Positions 8,801 through 16,781 of a DNA stretch of 64,000 bases are shown here, in pieces. The position numbers were made by a program, and so were the translations under genes. This stretch comes from a bacterium (Candidatus Blackallbacteria) CG13_big_fil_rev_8_21_14_2_50_49_14 (lineage in GTDB: Bacteria; Cyanobacteriota; Sericytochromatia; UBA7694): the NCBI GenBank assembly GCA_002783405.1, contig PFGG01000064.1, positions 188,200 to 252,199 of the forward strand. The letters are read 5' to 3'. The first letter of the stretch is position 1, and every line of letters starts with the position of its first letter. The notes under the pieces were generated by a model. The model had not been told where the DNA came from. It searched no databases and saw only the letters and a program-made list of their open reading frames with translations.

Positions 8801-9140
8801 ACAAAAAGAAAATCCCTTTCGCAAAGGTCAAAATACCCTTTCTCTCACCTATATTTGGGAAGAGGGAAATCTGTGCTTTATGGAAAAACACAAGCAGGGT
8901 GATTTTCATCGTGTGGAGCAGATTTACAATATCCAAAATTTTATTCTGCCAGCAGAATTTGAAAACCGCCTTTGGTTGAAGCGTGATTATCTTGCTCTTT
9001 TAGAGGAAATGGCCACTGTTTTGAAAGAAAGTATGACCCGTGTCTCCCAGCGGTTTGGCGAGATTCAATTTGCTTTTTATGAGAACCAAAGGGGTTTGAT
9101 TTACTCAGATCAATTTGGTTTATTCAGAAGCTCAGACTAA
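5832..9140 (+). CDS. cas3: Cas2-Cas3 fusion nuclease-helicase, subtype I-F
   Basis: A 1102-residue fusion typical of I-F. The N-terminal Cas2 domain (about 1-95, starting MIVTFVAQCEKKALDKTR) serves adaptation. The HD nuclease has FHDWGK with H123 and D124. It is followed by a superfamily 2 helicase with Walker A STGLGKT (about residue 426), Walker B VIDEID (about 580), motif III ISSATIPP, and QLAGRVLRHRDK as motif VI. It degrades target DNA after Csy-complex recruitment and joins Cas1 in the acquisition complex. The GTG start overlaps the cas1 stop, so cas1 and cas2-3 form a coupled adaptation unit. A 71-base gap with its own promoter separates it from csy1. No frameshift or missing catalytic motif is seen, so the protein looks functional. 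Confidence 0.96.
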   Translation: MIVTFVAQCEKKALDKTRMILDSYASRIGDRTWQTVITQEGLNAVRRLLRKSASKNTAVACHWIRSHRRTELIWIVGNRHKFNAEGHVPVHTTRAQVINTEWENNWQYMPVINALSALAALFHDWGKATLCFQKKLQASKPIADPLRHEWISCLLLNALVRQHDSQDALWLSQLVQTGVSQDLLNFDLKRIQKPLANLPSAASLIAWLVLSHHRLPLTNKDLRGHALGSFQEFFVLVAADYGYENRLEPREFEQRLPDCFVFPQGFLIESEAWNKQLKKWASRLLNCLPLLEKAIQDGTWRLILHYSRLSLMLADHHYSSQAADQNWVSSIRLFANTDRLTGTFKQKLDEHLVRVAENALKINHFLPAFETTLPLAQDIRPLKKKSQGIYIWQDKAVEAIKTWRRETLESSVSISQSAFFAVNMASTGLGKTMANAKIMRILSEDGDSLRYILALGLRTLTLQTGDEYRSRIGLDDTELAVLIGSSALQQLHSLDRQTSLKQDFSESGSESQEPLLEGEIYFSAPVLEERLNTVLRSERDRKFLYAPVLVCTLDHMMAATETIRGGRYILPSLRLMSSDLVIDEIDDFDGSDLIAIGRLIHLAGMSGRKVMISSATIPPDLAEGYLHAYRQGWLLYAKSRNLSQKINCAWVDEFKTEIKVLDATENAVEQYHGFHSDFIFKRVKKLSDPLKTPVRRKAKIILCDSLKTEESALSLTERYFELIRKSALEKHRQHHLVDPVSGKRISFGLIRVANILPCIELVKFLLQAPWEEGVDAKIMAYHSQQVLLLRSAQEKHLDQVLKRKDEDERSPAIFQHPVIRAHLENSEAEDMVFILVATPVEEIGRDHDFDWAVVEPSSFRSIIQLAGRVLRHRDKRVESENIALMQYNLKALQGKTLAYHRPGYERKAGEFNGKLHLSTHDLNILLQGSQIEEQITAIPRIQKPIELLPQERFADLEHETMAYLLSSYQALGCETLQGWLTQNWWLSALPQKENPFRKGQNTLSLTYIWEEGNLCFMEKHKQGDFHRVEQIYNIQNFILPAEFENRLWLKRDYLALLEEMATVLKESMTRVSQRFGEIQFAFYENQRGLIYSDQFGLFRSSD

Positions 9141-9154
9141 ATTTATTTTCGGCC

Positions 9155-9183
9155 TTGCACGGCATTTAATTTTGGTGTATAAA
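9155..9183 (+). promoter_or_regulatory. Promoter of csy1-csy4 operon
   Basis: TTGCAC (9155-9160) and TATAAA (9178-9183) are separated by exactly 17 bases, a good sigma-70-type promoter in the only real gap of the cas cluster. It would start transcription about 20 bases before the AAGGAG of csy1, allowing the surveillance-complex genes to be expressed apart from cas1/cas2-3. Confidence 0.55.
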
Positions 9184-9211
9184 GCTGTATTCCTTTTGAA
9201 GGAGAATAAAA

Positions 9212-10453
9212 GTGGATCCAGCTATTCAAAGTTTCCTTGACAAGCGTAAAGAGGACTGGTTAAAGGGCAGGCTAAAAAACAATCTGTCTGAAGAAGAACA
9301 ATCTGCTTTGCTTCAAGAAGCAGGTGAAAAATTTTCATTGGTTGAATGGCTTCCTGATGCTGCCAAGCGTGCAGGCCAGTTATCGCTGGTCAGTCACCCC
9401 AGTAAATTCAGCCATCCTGGCTCTTCATGTACTGCGATTATTGCTGATGCCCCCTACGCACCTGATGGTTTTCTTCGATCGGGGAATCTTGTAACTGATT
9501 TGGATTGGTTTGGCAATGCAGCTGCATTAGATGTAAATAAATTTTTATCTCTTATTCTCATTGATGGAAAAACGATTTTAGAACATCTTGAAACAAATTC
9601 GGAGTATATTCAGAATGAATTTAGTATTTCAACTGAATCTTACCGAAATTTGGCTCAGGGATTTTTGAGTGTCAAAAAATCGAATTCAGATTTTTTGACA
9701 CATGAAAGAATTAAACAGGTTTATTTTCCTGTTGAAGAAGATTACCATCTGCTCTCAGTGTTGACCCCTTCAGGAATTTTATTTGAGTTGACTCAACAAA
9801 TTCGAGAACTGAAATTTTCTGAGGCCTCAAAACAAGCCAGAGAAGATAAAAAACACGATCGTTTGAATACCCAAGGTTATGATGATGTGTTTAATCTGAC
9901 GCTTATAGGGTTTGGGGGCACCAAACCTCAAAATATTAGTGTGTTGAATAATCAAAATGGTGGCAAAGCCTATCTTCTACCCAGTTTACCTCCTGTGCTT
10001 GAACAACGGGAATTAAGGCTGCCAACACGAGACTTTTTTAGAGAAACTTTGTGGTATCGGCATTTTCAAGAATCTTTTCAACGCATGCATCGGCTTTTAA
10101 TTGCAGATATTAATAATTTGAATATTCGTCAAGGTCGGGATCACTGGATTTTATCCATTCTGGATCAGGTTTTGCAAAAGGTCTGGGCATTTCGTGAGCA
10201 ACCTCAAGGCTGGAGTGAGGGGCTCAATTATAAGGATTTACACAAATACCAAAAAATTTGGCTTGATGATCTTTATTTGGATGAACGCATATCCGAAACA
10301 GATTGGATAAGTCGCGTGATTGAAGATTTTTCCCGTTGGTTTATCTTTGCTTACGCCAAGAATTTAGGGGATTTGGCTTTGCCTTTGAAAGATGACGATT
10401 TTTACCAGCATTTAAAATCTTTACTGCACAAGCACGAAGAGGCTTTCCTATGA
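9212..10453 (+). CDS. csy1: Csy1 (Cas8f), large subunit of I-F surveillance complex
   Basis: Cas8f binds the crRNA 5' handle with Cas5f and reads the PAM. The 413-residue protein has the family pattern: N-terminal helix IQSFLDKRKEDWLKGRL (about 5-21), then LVSHPSKFSHPGSS (about 58-71), and LRSGNLVTDLDWFGNAAALD, all typical of Csy1. LIGFGGTKPQNISVLNNQNG (about 230-249) is another strongly conserved Csy1 segment. The start is GTG with AAGGAGAA about 6 bases upstream. The TGA overlaps the ATG of csy2 (ATGA). It is slightly shorter than the well-known Pseudomonas protein (about 430 residues). Confidence 0.94.
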   Translation: MDPAIQSFLDKRKEDWLKGRLKNNLSEEEQSALLQEAGEKFSLVEWLPDAAKRAGQLSLVSHPSKFSHPGSSCTAIIADAPYAPDGFLRSGNLVTDLDWFGNAAALDVNKFLSLILIDGKTILEHLETNSEYIQNEFSISTESYRNLAQGFLSVKKSNSDFLTHERIKQVYFPVEEDYHLLSVLTPSGILFELTQQIRELKFSEASKQAREDKKHDRLNTQGYDDVFNLTLIGFGGTKPQNISVLNNQNGGKAYLLPSLPPVLEQRELRLPTRDFFRETLWYRHFQESFQRMHRLLIADINNLNIRQGRDHWILSILDQVLQKVWAFREQPQGWSEGLNYKDLHKYQKIWLDDLYLDERISETDWISRVIEDFSRWFIFAYAKNLGDLALPLKDDDFYQHLKSLLHKHEEAFL

Positions 10454-11340
10454 GACGCGTCTTTCTTATTCCACAGATTTCAATACAAAATGCCAATGCA
10501 CTTTCGAGCCCCTATACGATTGGCTTTCCTGCCATGACTGCTTGGTTGGGAGCTGTTCATGCTTTGCAGCGTCAAATGAATCAAAATGGGTATGCCAAGC
10601 TTCGTTTTGAAAAGGTTGCGGTTTGTTGTCATGAGCTAAATTTGCAAACCTATAAGGGCTTGGGCGATTTTGATGCTTCGATTATAGGAACTGGCAATCC
10701 TTTGAATAGAGAGGGAAAACGTCCTTCGTTTATTGAAGAAGCTCGCTGTCATTTACGGGTTTCTTTGGTCGTGGAGTATTCGGGTTTAAGCTTGCTTGAG
10801 CAAGAAGATAACCAATGGCTGGACTTGCTTTCAGAACTATTGCATTCTGGTTTAAAACTGGCTGGTGGAGATATTCTCAATTTTAAGCCTCTTCATGCCA
10901 TGACGATTCATACTGAAGAAGAACTGAGAAAATTAACCCGTCGCTTAATGCCCGGCTATATTTTGATGGAACGCCGAGAACTGATGCAAGAGGCTATGAA
11001 TAGCGGCCAGGATGCTCTGACTGCGATGCTGGATTATCTGAAAATCCAAAACCGCAGCCAAGAAAACGATGCTGGGCAGGTTGTCTGGTCTGCTCAGAGA
11101 AAGCATTCAGGTTGGATTGTTCCCATTGCGGTGGGCTTTCATGGCTTAACTCCTTTGGCGCCAGCTAAACATCAGCGGGATTCGCATACCCCCCATCGCT
11201 TTGCTGAAAGTTTGGTCACCTTGGGAGAGTTTGTGATGCCCTATCGGATTCAGTCTCTGGATGAAATGTTTTGGTATTATCAGACCGATTTGGAACAGAA
11301 TTTATATCTTTGTCAACAAACAAAAAGTGGGAGAGAATAA
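10450..11340 (+). CDS. csy2: Csy2 (Cas5f)
   Basis: Partner of Csy1 at the 5' handle of the crRNA, a RAMP-fold protein. It is 296 residues long. Recognised by the Csy2 start IQNANALSSPYTIGFPAMTA (about 11-30), which contains the typical N-A-x-SSPYTIGFP motif, by GTGNPLNREGKRPSFIEEAR (about 80-99), and by the late block VPIAVGFHGLTPLAP. It overlaps csy1 by 4 bases and ends 2 bases before the ATG of csy3, whose Shine-Dalgarno GTGGGAGAG lies inside the csy2 end. It is somewhat shorter than the Pseudomonas homologue (about 327 residues), with all recognisable blocks present. Confidence 0.93.
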   Translation: MRRVFLIPQISIQNANALSSPYTIGFPAMTAWLGAVHALQRQMNQNGYAKLRFEKVAVCCHELNLQTYKGLGDFDASIIGTGNPLNREGKRPSFIEEARCHLRVSLVVEYSGLSLLEQEDNQWLDLLSELLHSGLKLAGGDILNFKPLHAMTIHTEEELRKLTRRLMPGYILMERRELMQEAMNSGQDALTAMLDYLKIQNRSQENDAGQVVWSAQRKHSGWIVPIAVGFHGLTPLAPAKHQRDSHTPHRFAESLVTLGEFVMPYRIQSLDEMFWYYQTDLEQNLYLCQQTKSGRE

Positions 11341-11342
11341 CC

Positions 11343-12365
11343 ATGGCAAAAAAAGAAGAAGTGGCTTCTGTATTGGCTTTTGAAAAAAAATTGGTACCCT
11401 CTGATGGCTATTTATATGGCACGTGTTGGGAGCAGCGAAATGAAAATGCGATGCCCTTAAGTGTTATGGAAAAATCTGTTCGGGGAACCATTTCGAATCG
11501 GTTGAAAAAGGAATTGAAAAGCGACCCCGCAAAATTGGATGCAGAAGTTGAAAAACCCAATCTGCAGACCGTAGATTACTGTGCATTGGGAGTGGAGCAA
11601 GATACGCTTAAATTGCAATTTACACTCAAAATTTTAGCGGGTGCTGAGATTCCCTCAGCTTGTAATAATAATGAATTTCAAAAAACTCTCACAGCAGCGG
11701 GTCAAAAATATATTGAGAGTGAAGGTTTTTCTGAGTTGGCCCGTCGCTATGCTGTGAATATTGCCAATGGACGTTTTTTCTGGCGAAATCGTGTAGGCGC
11801 TGAAAAAATGGAAATTCAGGTGAAGGATGTTCATTCACCTGAAAATACTTGGATTTTTGATGCCACAAAATTTAGTGTTCAAGATTTTGATTGTTCTAAT
11901 GCTCAGATAGCTTCTCTGGCCCAGCAAATTGCTTTGGCCTTATCAGGTAAACGCAGTTTTCTGTTGCTGGAAATCAATGCCTATGCCTTGATAGGAACAG
12001 CTCAGGAAGTCTATCCCAGTGAAGAATTGGTGATGGATAAAGGCAAAGGCAAGAAAAGCAAAATTCTTTATTCAGTGAATAATATCGCGGGCATGCACTC
12101 TCAAAAAATTGGCAATGCGTTAAGAACCATCGATACTTGGTATCCCGAAAATGATGAAATGAATGGGAGGCCAATTGCCATTGAGCCTTATGGGGCAGTT
12201 ACCAATCTTGGACGAGCATATCGTACTCCTAAAGACAAAGCTGATTTTTACACACTGTTTGATCGTTGGGCTCGTGGAGAGAGTTTGAGCAATAAGCAAG
12301 ATGAGCATTTTGTCATGGCTGTGCTTGTTCGGGGTGGCGTTTTTGGTGAAAGTGGCAAGGAGTAA
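11343..12365 (+). CDS. csy3: Csy3 (Cas7f), backbone subunit
   Basis: Six copies of Cas7f coat the spacer part of the crRNA in the I-F complex. The start was placed at ATG 11343 (MAKKEEVASVLAFEKK) because GGGAGAG lies 6-8 bases upstream and the N-terminus then matches the family; a longer in-frame start at 11271 would run inside csy2. The 340 residues have the family features PSDGYLYGTCWE (about 19-30), RYAVNIANGRFFWRNRVGAE (about 134-153), SQKIGNALRTIDTWYP and the IAIEPYGAVTNLGRAYR block near the end. The length is close to the Pseudomonas protein. Confidence 0.95.
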   Translation: MAKKEEVASVLAFEKKLVPSDGYLYGTCWEQRNENAMPLSVMEKSVRGTISNRLKKELKSDPAKLDAEVEKPNLQTVDYCALGVEQDTLKLQFTLKILAGAEIPSACNNNEFQKTLTAAGQKYIESEGFSELARRYAVNIANGRFFWRNRVGAEKMEIQVKDVHSPENTWIFDATKFSVQDFDCSNAQIASLAQQIALALSGKRSFLLLEINAYALIGTAQEVYPSEELVMDKGKGKKSKILYSVNNIAGMHSQKIGNALRTIDTWYPENDEMNGRPIAIEPYGAVTNLGRAYRTPKDKADFYTLFDRWARGESLSNKQDEHFVMAVLVRGGVFGESGKE

Positions 12366-12368
12366 TGA

Positions 12369-12947
12369 ATGGAGGTTTTTCAACAACTTACCCTTCTTCC
12401 CACACCAGAGGCCGGTGTTTATTTTTTATGGGAAAAAATATTTCAACAGGTTCACTTGGCCTTGGTTGAGATCCAGAACCCTGATGGCCAGATTTCTGTT
12501 GGCATTTCTTTTCCTGATTACGATGGGCAATCTCATTTTTTGGGTGAGCGTTGCAGGTTCTTTGCAACTGAAAGAGATTTATTGGAAAAACTTAGAATGA
12601 AACAATGGCTCTCACGTTTCAATGACTATGTTGATTTATCCGGTATAAGAGATGTTCCTGATCGGATTGATACTTATGCTGTTTATCGGCGTCTACAACC
12701 AAAATCTAGCATTGAACGTTTGGCGCGTCGAAAGGCAAAGCGAGAGGGACTTTCTTTTGAGCAGGCAATGGCATTTCTGCAAAGTTTTAAACCTCAAGAA
12801 GTGAGAACGCCTTATATTCTGATGAATAGTCATAGCTCTGAACGTCGGTTTCAGCTGTTTATTCAAAAAGAAGTGGTTGAGAATCCTGTGTCTGGGTATT
12901 TCTCAACCTATGGTTTAAGTAGTCACTCAACCGTGCCAGAATTTTGA
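12369..12947 (+). CDS. cas6f: Csy4 (Cas6f), crRNA-processing endonuclease
   Basis: Cuts the CRISPR transcript at the base of the repeat hairpin and stays bound to the 3' end. The 192-residue protein keeps the catalytic pattern of the family: H29 in QQVHLALV, a serine in LMNSHSSERRFQLFI (about 150-164), and the tyrosine in STYGLSSHSTVPEF at the C-terminus. The arginine-rich helix that reads the hairpin groove is IERLARRKAKREGLS (about 117-131). GCAAGGAG stands before the ATG, 3 bases after the csy3 stop. It is the last cas gene, and the leader and array follow directly. Confidence 0.94.
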   Translation: MEVFQQLTLLPTPEAGVYFLWEKIFQQVHLALVEIQNPDGQISVGISFPDYDGQSHFLGERCRFFATERDLLEKLRMKQWLSRFNDYVDLSGIRDVPDRIDTYAVYRRLQPKSSIERLARRKAKREGLSFEQAMAFLQSFKPQEVRTPYILMNSHSSERRFQLFIQKEVVENPVSGYFSTYGLSSHSTVPEF

Positions 12948-13077
12948 CCAATATTTTTGAGGCTTTTTAGAAACTAGATGAGTATTGGCTTTTGGCTCAT
13001 ATAATAATTGATTCATTTTTTTGCTATTTAGTGGCTTAAAGTCAGTTCTGATCAACTTATTAAGCTTTTTTATTATG
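12948..13077 (+). promoter_or_regulatory. CRISPR leader with -10 and IHF-like site
   Basis: A 130-base AT-rich stretch between csy4 and the first repeat. TATAAT at 13000-13005 could be the -10 of the pre-crRNA promoter, about 70 bases before the array. ATCAACTTATTA at 13051-13062 fits the IHF consensus core (ATCAA-N4-TTR), with only the preceding W position not matching, and lies 15 bases before the first repeat. In known type I-F and I-E systems IHF bends the leader so that Cas1-Cas2 integrates at the first repeat. The position therefore supports this as the leader end and transcription from left to right. Confidence 0.75.
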
Positions 13078-16000
13078 GTTCACTGCCGCACAGGCAGCTT
13101 AGAAATTGGTGCGAAAATCGCGCAGTAATATGCGTCAGTTCACTGCCGCACAGGCAGCTTAGAAAAAAAATTTGAGACGAGAAAGCGCTTTTCGATAGTT
13201 CACTGCCGCACAGGCAGCTTAGAAAATGATATTGCCGATACTGTTGATATCATGCTCGTTCACTGCCGCACAGGCAGCTTAGAAAAATTTGATGAACCCA
13301 ATAACATTTTCTCCAACGTTCACTGCCGCACAGGCAGCTTAGAAAATAGAGAGGCATTTGGGGCTTTTTTATCAGCTGTTCACTGCCGCACAGGCAGCTT
13401 AGAAAGAAAAGAAACCACGCTGCCAGTGGCTTCAGTGGTTCACTGCCGCACAGGCAGCTTAGAAAAGAAAAATAATTCAGTTCAAAGAGCAACCAGAGTT
13501 CACTGCCGCACAGGCAGCTTAGAAAATGACGCAGCTTATTCCGCAATTGGTCACGACGTTCACTGCCGCACAGGCAGCTTAGAAAAAATGTCAGCCGCCG
13601 ATTGTCCTGGGGCTCCAGTTCACTGCCGCACAGGCAGCTTAGAAATATGCAAATGGGGTTGCAGCAGACGCAGGGTTGTTCACTGCCGCACAGGCAGCTT
13701 AGAAATATGTTTCTCAATACGTTACAAGGTACACATTGTTCACTGCCGCACAGGCAGCTTAGAAAACAGAAAGCCGGGGGGTTTGTCCTGATTTGAGGTT
13801 CACTGCCGCACAGGCAGCTTAGAAATGCCATAACCTTATCTGAGCGTGCCAATGCGAGTTCACTGCCGCACAGGCAGCTTAGAAACAAAGTTTTGAAAGC
13901 GTTTGCCATCCCATAAGGTTCACTGCCGCACAGGCAGCTTAGAAATTAAAAAGGGCACTTCTGAAACTGAGATTATCGTTCACTGCCGCACAGGCAGCTT
14001 AGAAAAAACAATGCCCACGAAAATACAGAGTGGTGTAGTTCACTGCCGCACAGGCAGCTTAGAAATCTAAATTATTCGGACGCAGCCTGATCATTATGTT
14101 CACTGCCGCACAGGCAGCTTAGAAATGGAAGTGGAAACAGGGGCAAATACAACCGACGTTCACTGCCGCACAGGCAGCTTAGAAATGCGCAGGACTCACC
14201 TGCCCGGTAAAAGTCTGGTTCACTGCCGCACAGGCAGCTTAGAAAATGCCCTGCGCTGTAGCCAGGCTGGCCCGGTGGTTCACTGCCGCACAGGCAGCTT
14301 AGAAAAATTAGGATCGGTATAATCGTCAATGGAATCGGTTCACTGCCGCACAGGCAGCTTAGAAATCAATAAAGCCCCTGAACTCTGCTGATTCGTAGTT
14401 CACTGCCGCACAGGCAGCTTAGAAAAATATTTACAACGATTTGCGGGTTTTGGCCCTGTTCACTGCCGCACAGGCAGCTTAGAAAAAGGCACGATTCAAA
14501 ACAGTCATCACAGATTCGTTCACTGCCGCACAGGCAGCTTAGAAATATCGGCAGAATTATGATTTCCCAGATTATTTAGTTCACTGCCGCACAGGCAGCT
14601 TAGAAATTACTGATGTTTACGATTCGATTATGTTGAATGTTCACTGCCGCACAGGCAGCTTAGAAACAGGATCAGCAGGAAGAGATTCCTTGCCAGTAAG
14701 TTCACTGCCGCACAGGCAGCTTAGAAAAGGCAGAACCTCACAACGAAAAAATGGTCTGTGTTCACTGCCGCACAGGCAGCTTAGAAAATTAAGCCAGGCG
14801 TGCTTGAGTTCATATATGGGTTCACTGCCGCACAGGCAGCTTAGAAATGGAAAGGGTTGGGGAAGCCAACAAAATAATTGTTCACTGCCGCACAGGCAGC
14901 TTAGAAAAACTGTATCAACCGATTTGCCTGCATGGGGCAGTTCACTGCCGCACAGGCAGCTTAGAAAAGAAACCGCATTCTGACAATCGATTCCCATTTG
15001 TTCACTGCCGCACAGGCAGCTTAGAAAGTGAGGCCCTGAGCCTATTGATTCTGGGAACCGTTCACTGCCGCACAGGCAGCTTAGAAACTCAATCGCCAGG
15101 TTTTTACGGTAAGAATTTTCGTTCACTGCCGCACAGGCAGCTTAGAAACCCAATAAAATCATCTTCTGCATGGGGAGAGAGTTCACTGCCGCACAGGCAG
15201 CTTAGAAATTTTCTCGATCATATGTTTTATATAATTTAGAGTTCACTGCCGCACAGGCAGCTTAGAAAAATAAGCTGGAAGTGTGGGTCAATGGTGTAGC
15301 GTTCACTGCCGCACAGGCAGCTTAGAAATACTCCAGAGCAGATTGAAGAAATAAATAATTGTTCACTGCCGCACAGGCAGCTTAGAAAGCAGTGGCGTTA
15401 ACCACGGAAGGCAATTTCAAGTTCACTGCCGCACAGGCAGCTTAGAAATTCTGATCTTCCAAATCTGGCGGAACCACTTGGTTCACTGCCGCACAGGCAG
15501 CTTAGAAACAGGGCTTGAGATAACACTGAATCGGAGTGCCGTTCACTGCCGCACAGGCAGCTTAGAAATCAATCCCGAGAACAATGCGGATAATATTTAC
15601 GTTCACTGCCGCACAGGCAGCTTAGAAAATCATCCAGCAAGAACCCGTCAGTATTGAAAGGTTCACTGCCGCACAGGCAGCTTAGAAAACCCTTAGGCCC
15701 TGGCGCTAAATCAAAAGGGTGTTCACTGCCGCACAGGCAGCTTAGAAAAATAACAACACCAGAATTGCCAGATGTAACATGTTCACTGCCGCACAGGCAG
15801 CTTAGAAATGAAATGCCGTAATAACCTCCCGAATGAATATGTTCACTGCCGCACAGGCAGCTTAGAAAATAACCCGGACGAATGCGGGAGCTGAATTAAT
15901 GTTCACTGCCGCACAGGCAGCTTAGAAATTGAAAGGGAGGTATAACGCCATATTAGCACTGTTCACTGCCGCACAGGCAGCTTAGAAATTTATGGCGAAA

Positions 16001-16768
16001 AGGCATGCAAAGAATTTTTGGTTCACTGCCGCACAGGCAGCTTAGAAAATAGCCCCTCTGATGAGATGGATGAACTGAAGGTTCACTGCCGCACAGGCAG
16101 CTTAGAAAATATCAAGTCCAGTAAAAGTGCGCATTAATAGGTTCACTGCCGCACAGGCAGCTTAGAAAATTCAATCTGCTGACTATATAGAGCTTGATGG
16201 GTTCACTGCCGCACAGGCAGCTTAGAAATATGGAACGCAGGCACTGCTGATGTAGACCTGGTTCACTGCCGCACAGGCAGCTTAGAAATACACGATAGAC
16301 TGGCAGGTTCTGCCGGTTGTGTTCACTGCCGCATAGGCAGCTTAGAAAATACAGTCAACGGCTCTATTTTGGCTCAAACTGTTCACTGCCGCATAGGCAG
16401 CTTAGAAAGACAATGGATGACGCTCAAACAGATTGGGTAAGTTCACTGCCGCACAGGCAGCTTAGAAATGCAAACCCATCCGAGCATGCAGGTCAACAGA
16501 GTTCACTGCCGCACAGGCAGCTTAGAAAAGGCTGAGGGCCTGCGGTATTCAGGTTGAAGAGTTCACTGCCGCACAGGCAGCTTAGAAAAGAGCAACCAGG
16601 TCAGGCCGTCAACGTCCAGAGTTCACTGCCGCACAGGCAGCTTAGAAATTTATTGTTTATAAAAAAGGTCAATTGATTTGGTTCACTGCCGCACAGGCAG
16701 CTTAGAAAGCTCACAGGCCGGTCGCCTGTGGCCCACATAGGTTCACTGCCGCACAGGCAGCTTTATGT
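13078..16768 (+). CRISPR. Type I-F CRISPR array, 62 repeats and 61 spacers
   Basis: The 28-base repeat starts GTTCACTGCCGCACAGGCAG and ends CTTAGAAA. The stem CTGCC/GGCAG is the Cas6f hairpin, and the last 8 bases give the 5' crRNA handle, so the plus strand is the sense strand. Repeats begin at 13078 and recur every 60 bases, except for three steps of 61 (14518 to 14579, 14639 to 14700, 15060 to 15121). This gives 58 spacers of 32 bases and 3 of 33. Two neighbouring repeats (16321 and 16381) share one C-to-T change in the loop. The last repeat (16741) keeps only its first 23 bases, as expected at the leader-distal end. From memory the repeat equals the Yersinia I-F repeat. All spacers look different by eye; their targets cannot be searched here. 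Confidence 0.99.
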
Positions 16769-16781
16769 AAACCAGAAACTT

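Noticed and set aside
11271-11342. Upstream start for csy3
   Set aside because: It lies inside csy2. ATG 11343 has a proper Shine-Dalgarno and the conserved Csy3 N-terminus.
13250-15239. Long open frames on both strands repeating FLSCLCGSE or VHCRTGSLE, about 60-220 residues
   Set aside because: They are translations of the CRISPR repeats (60-base period divisible by 3), with no Shine-Dalgarno; not genes.
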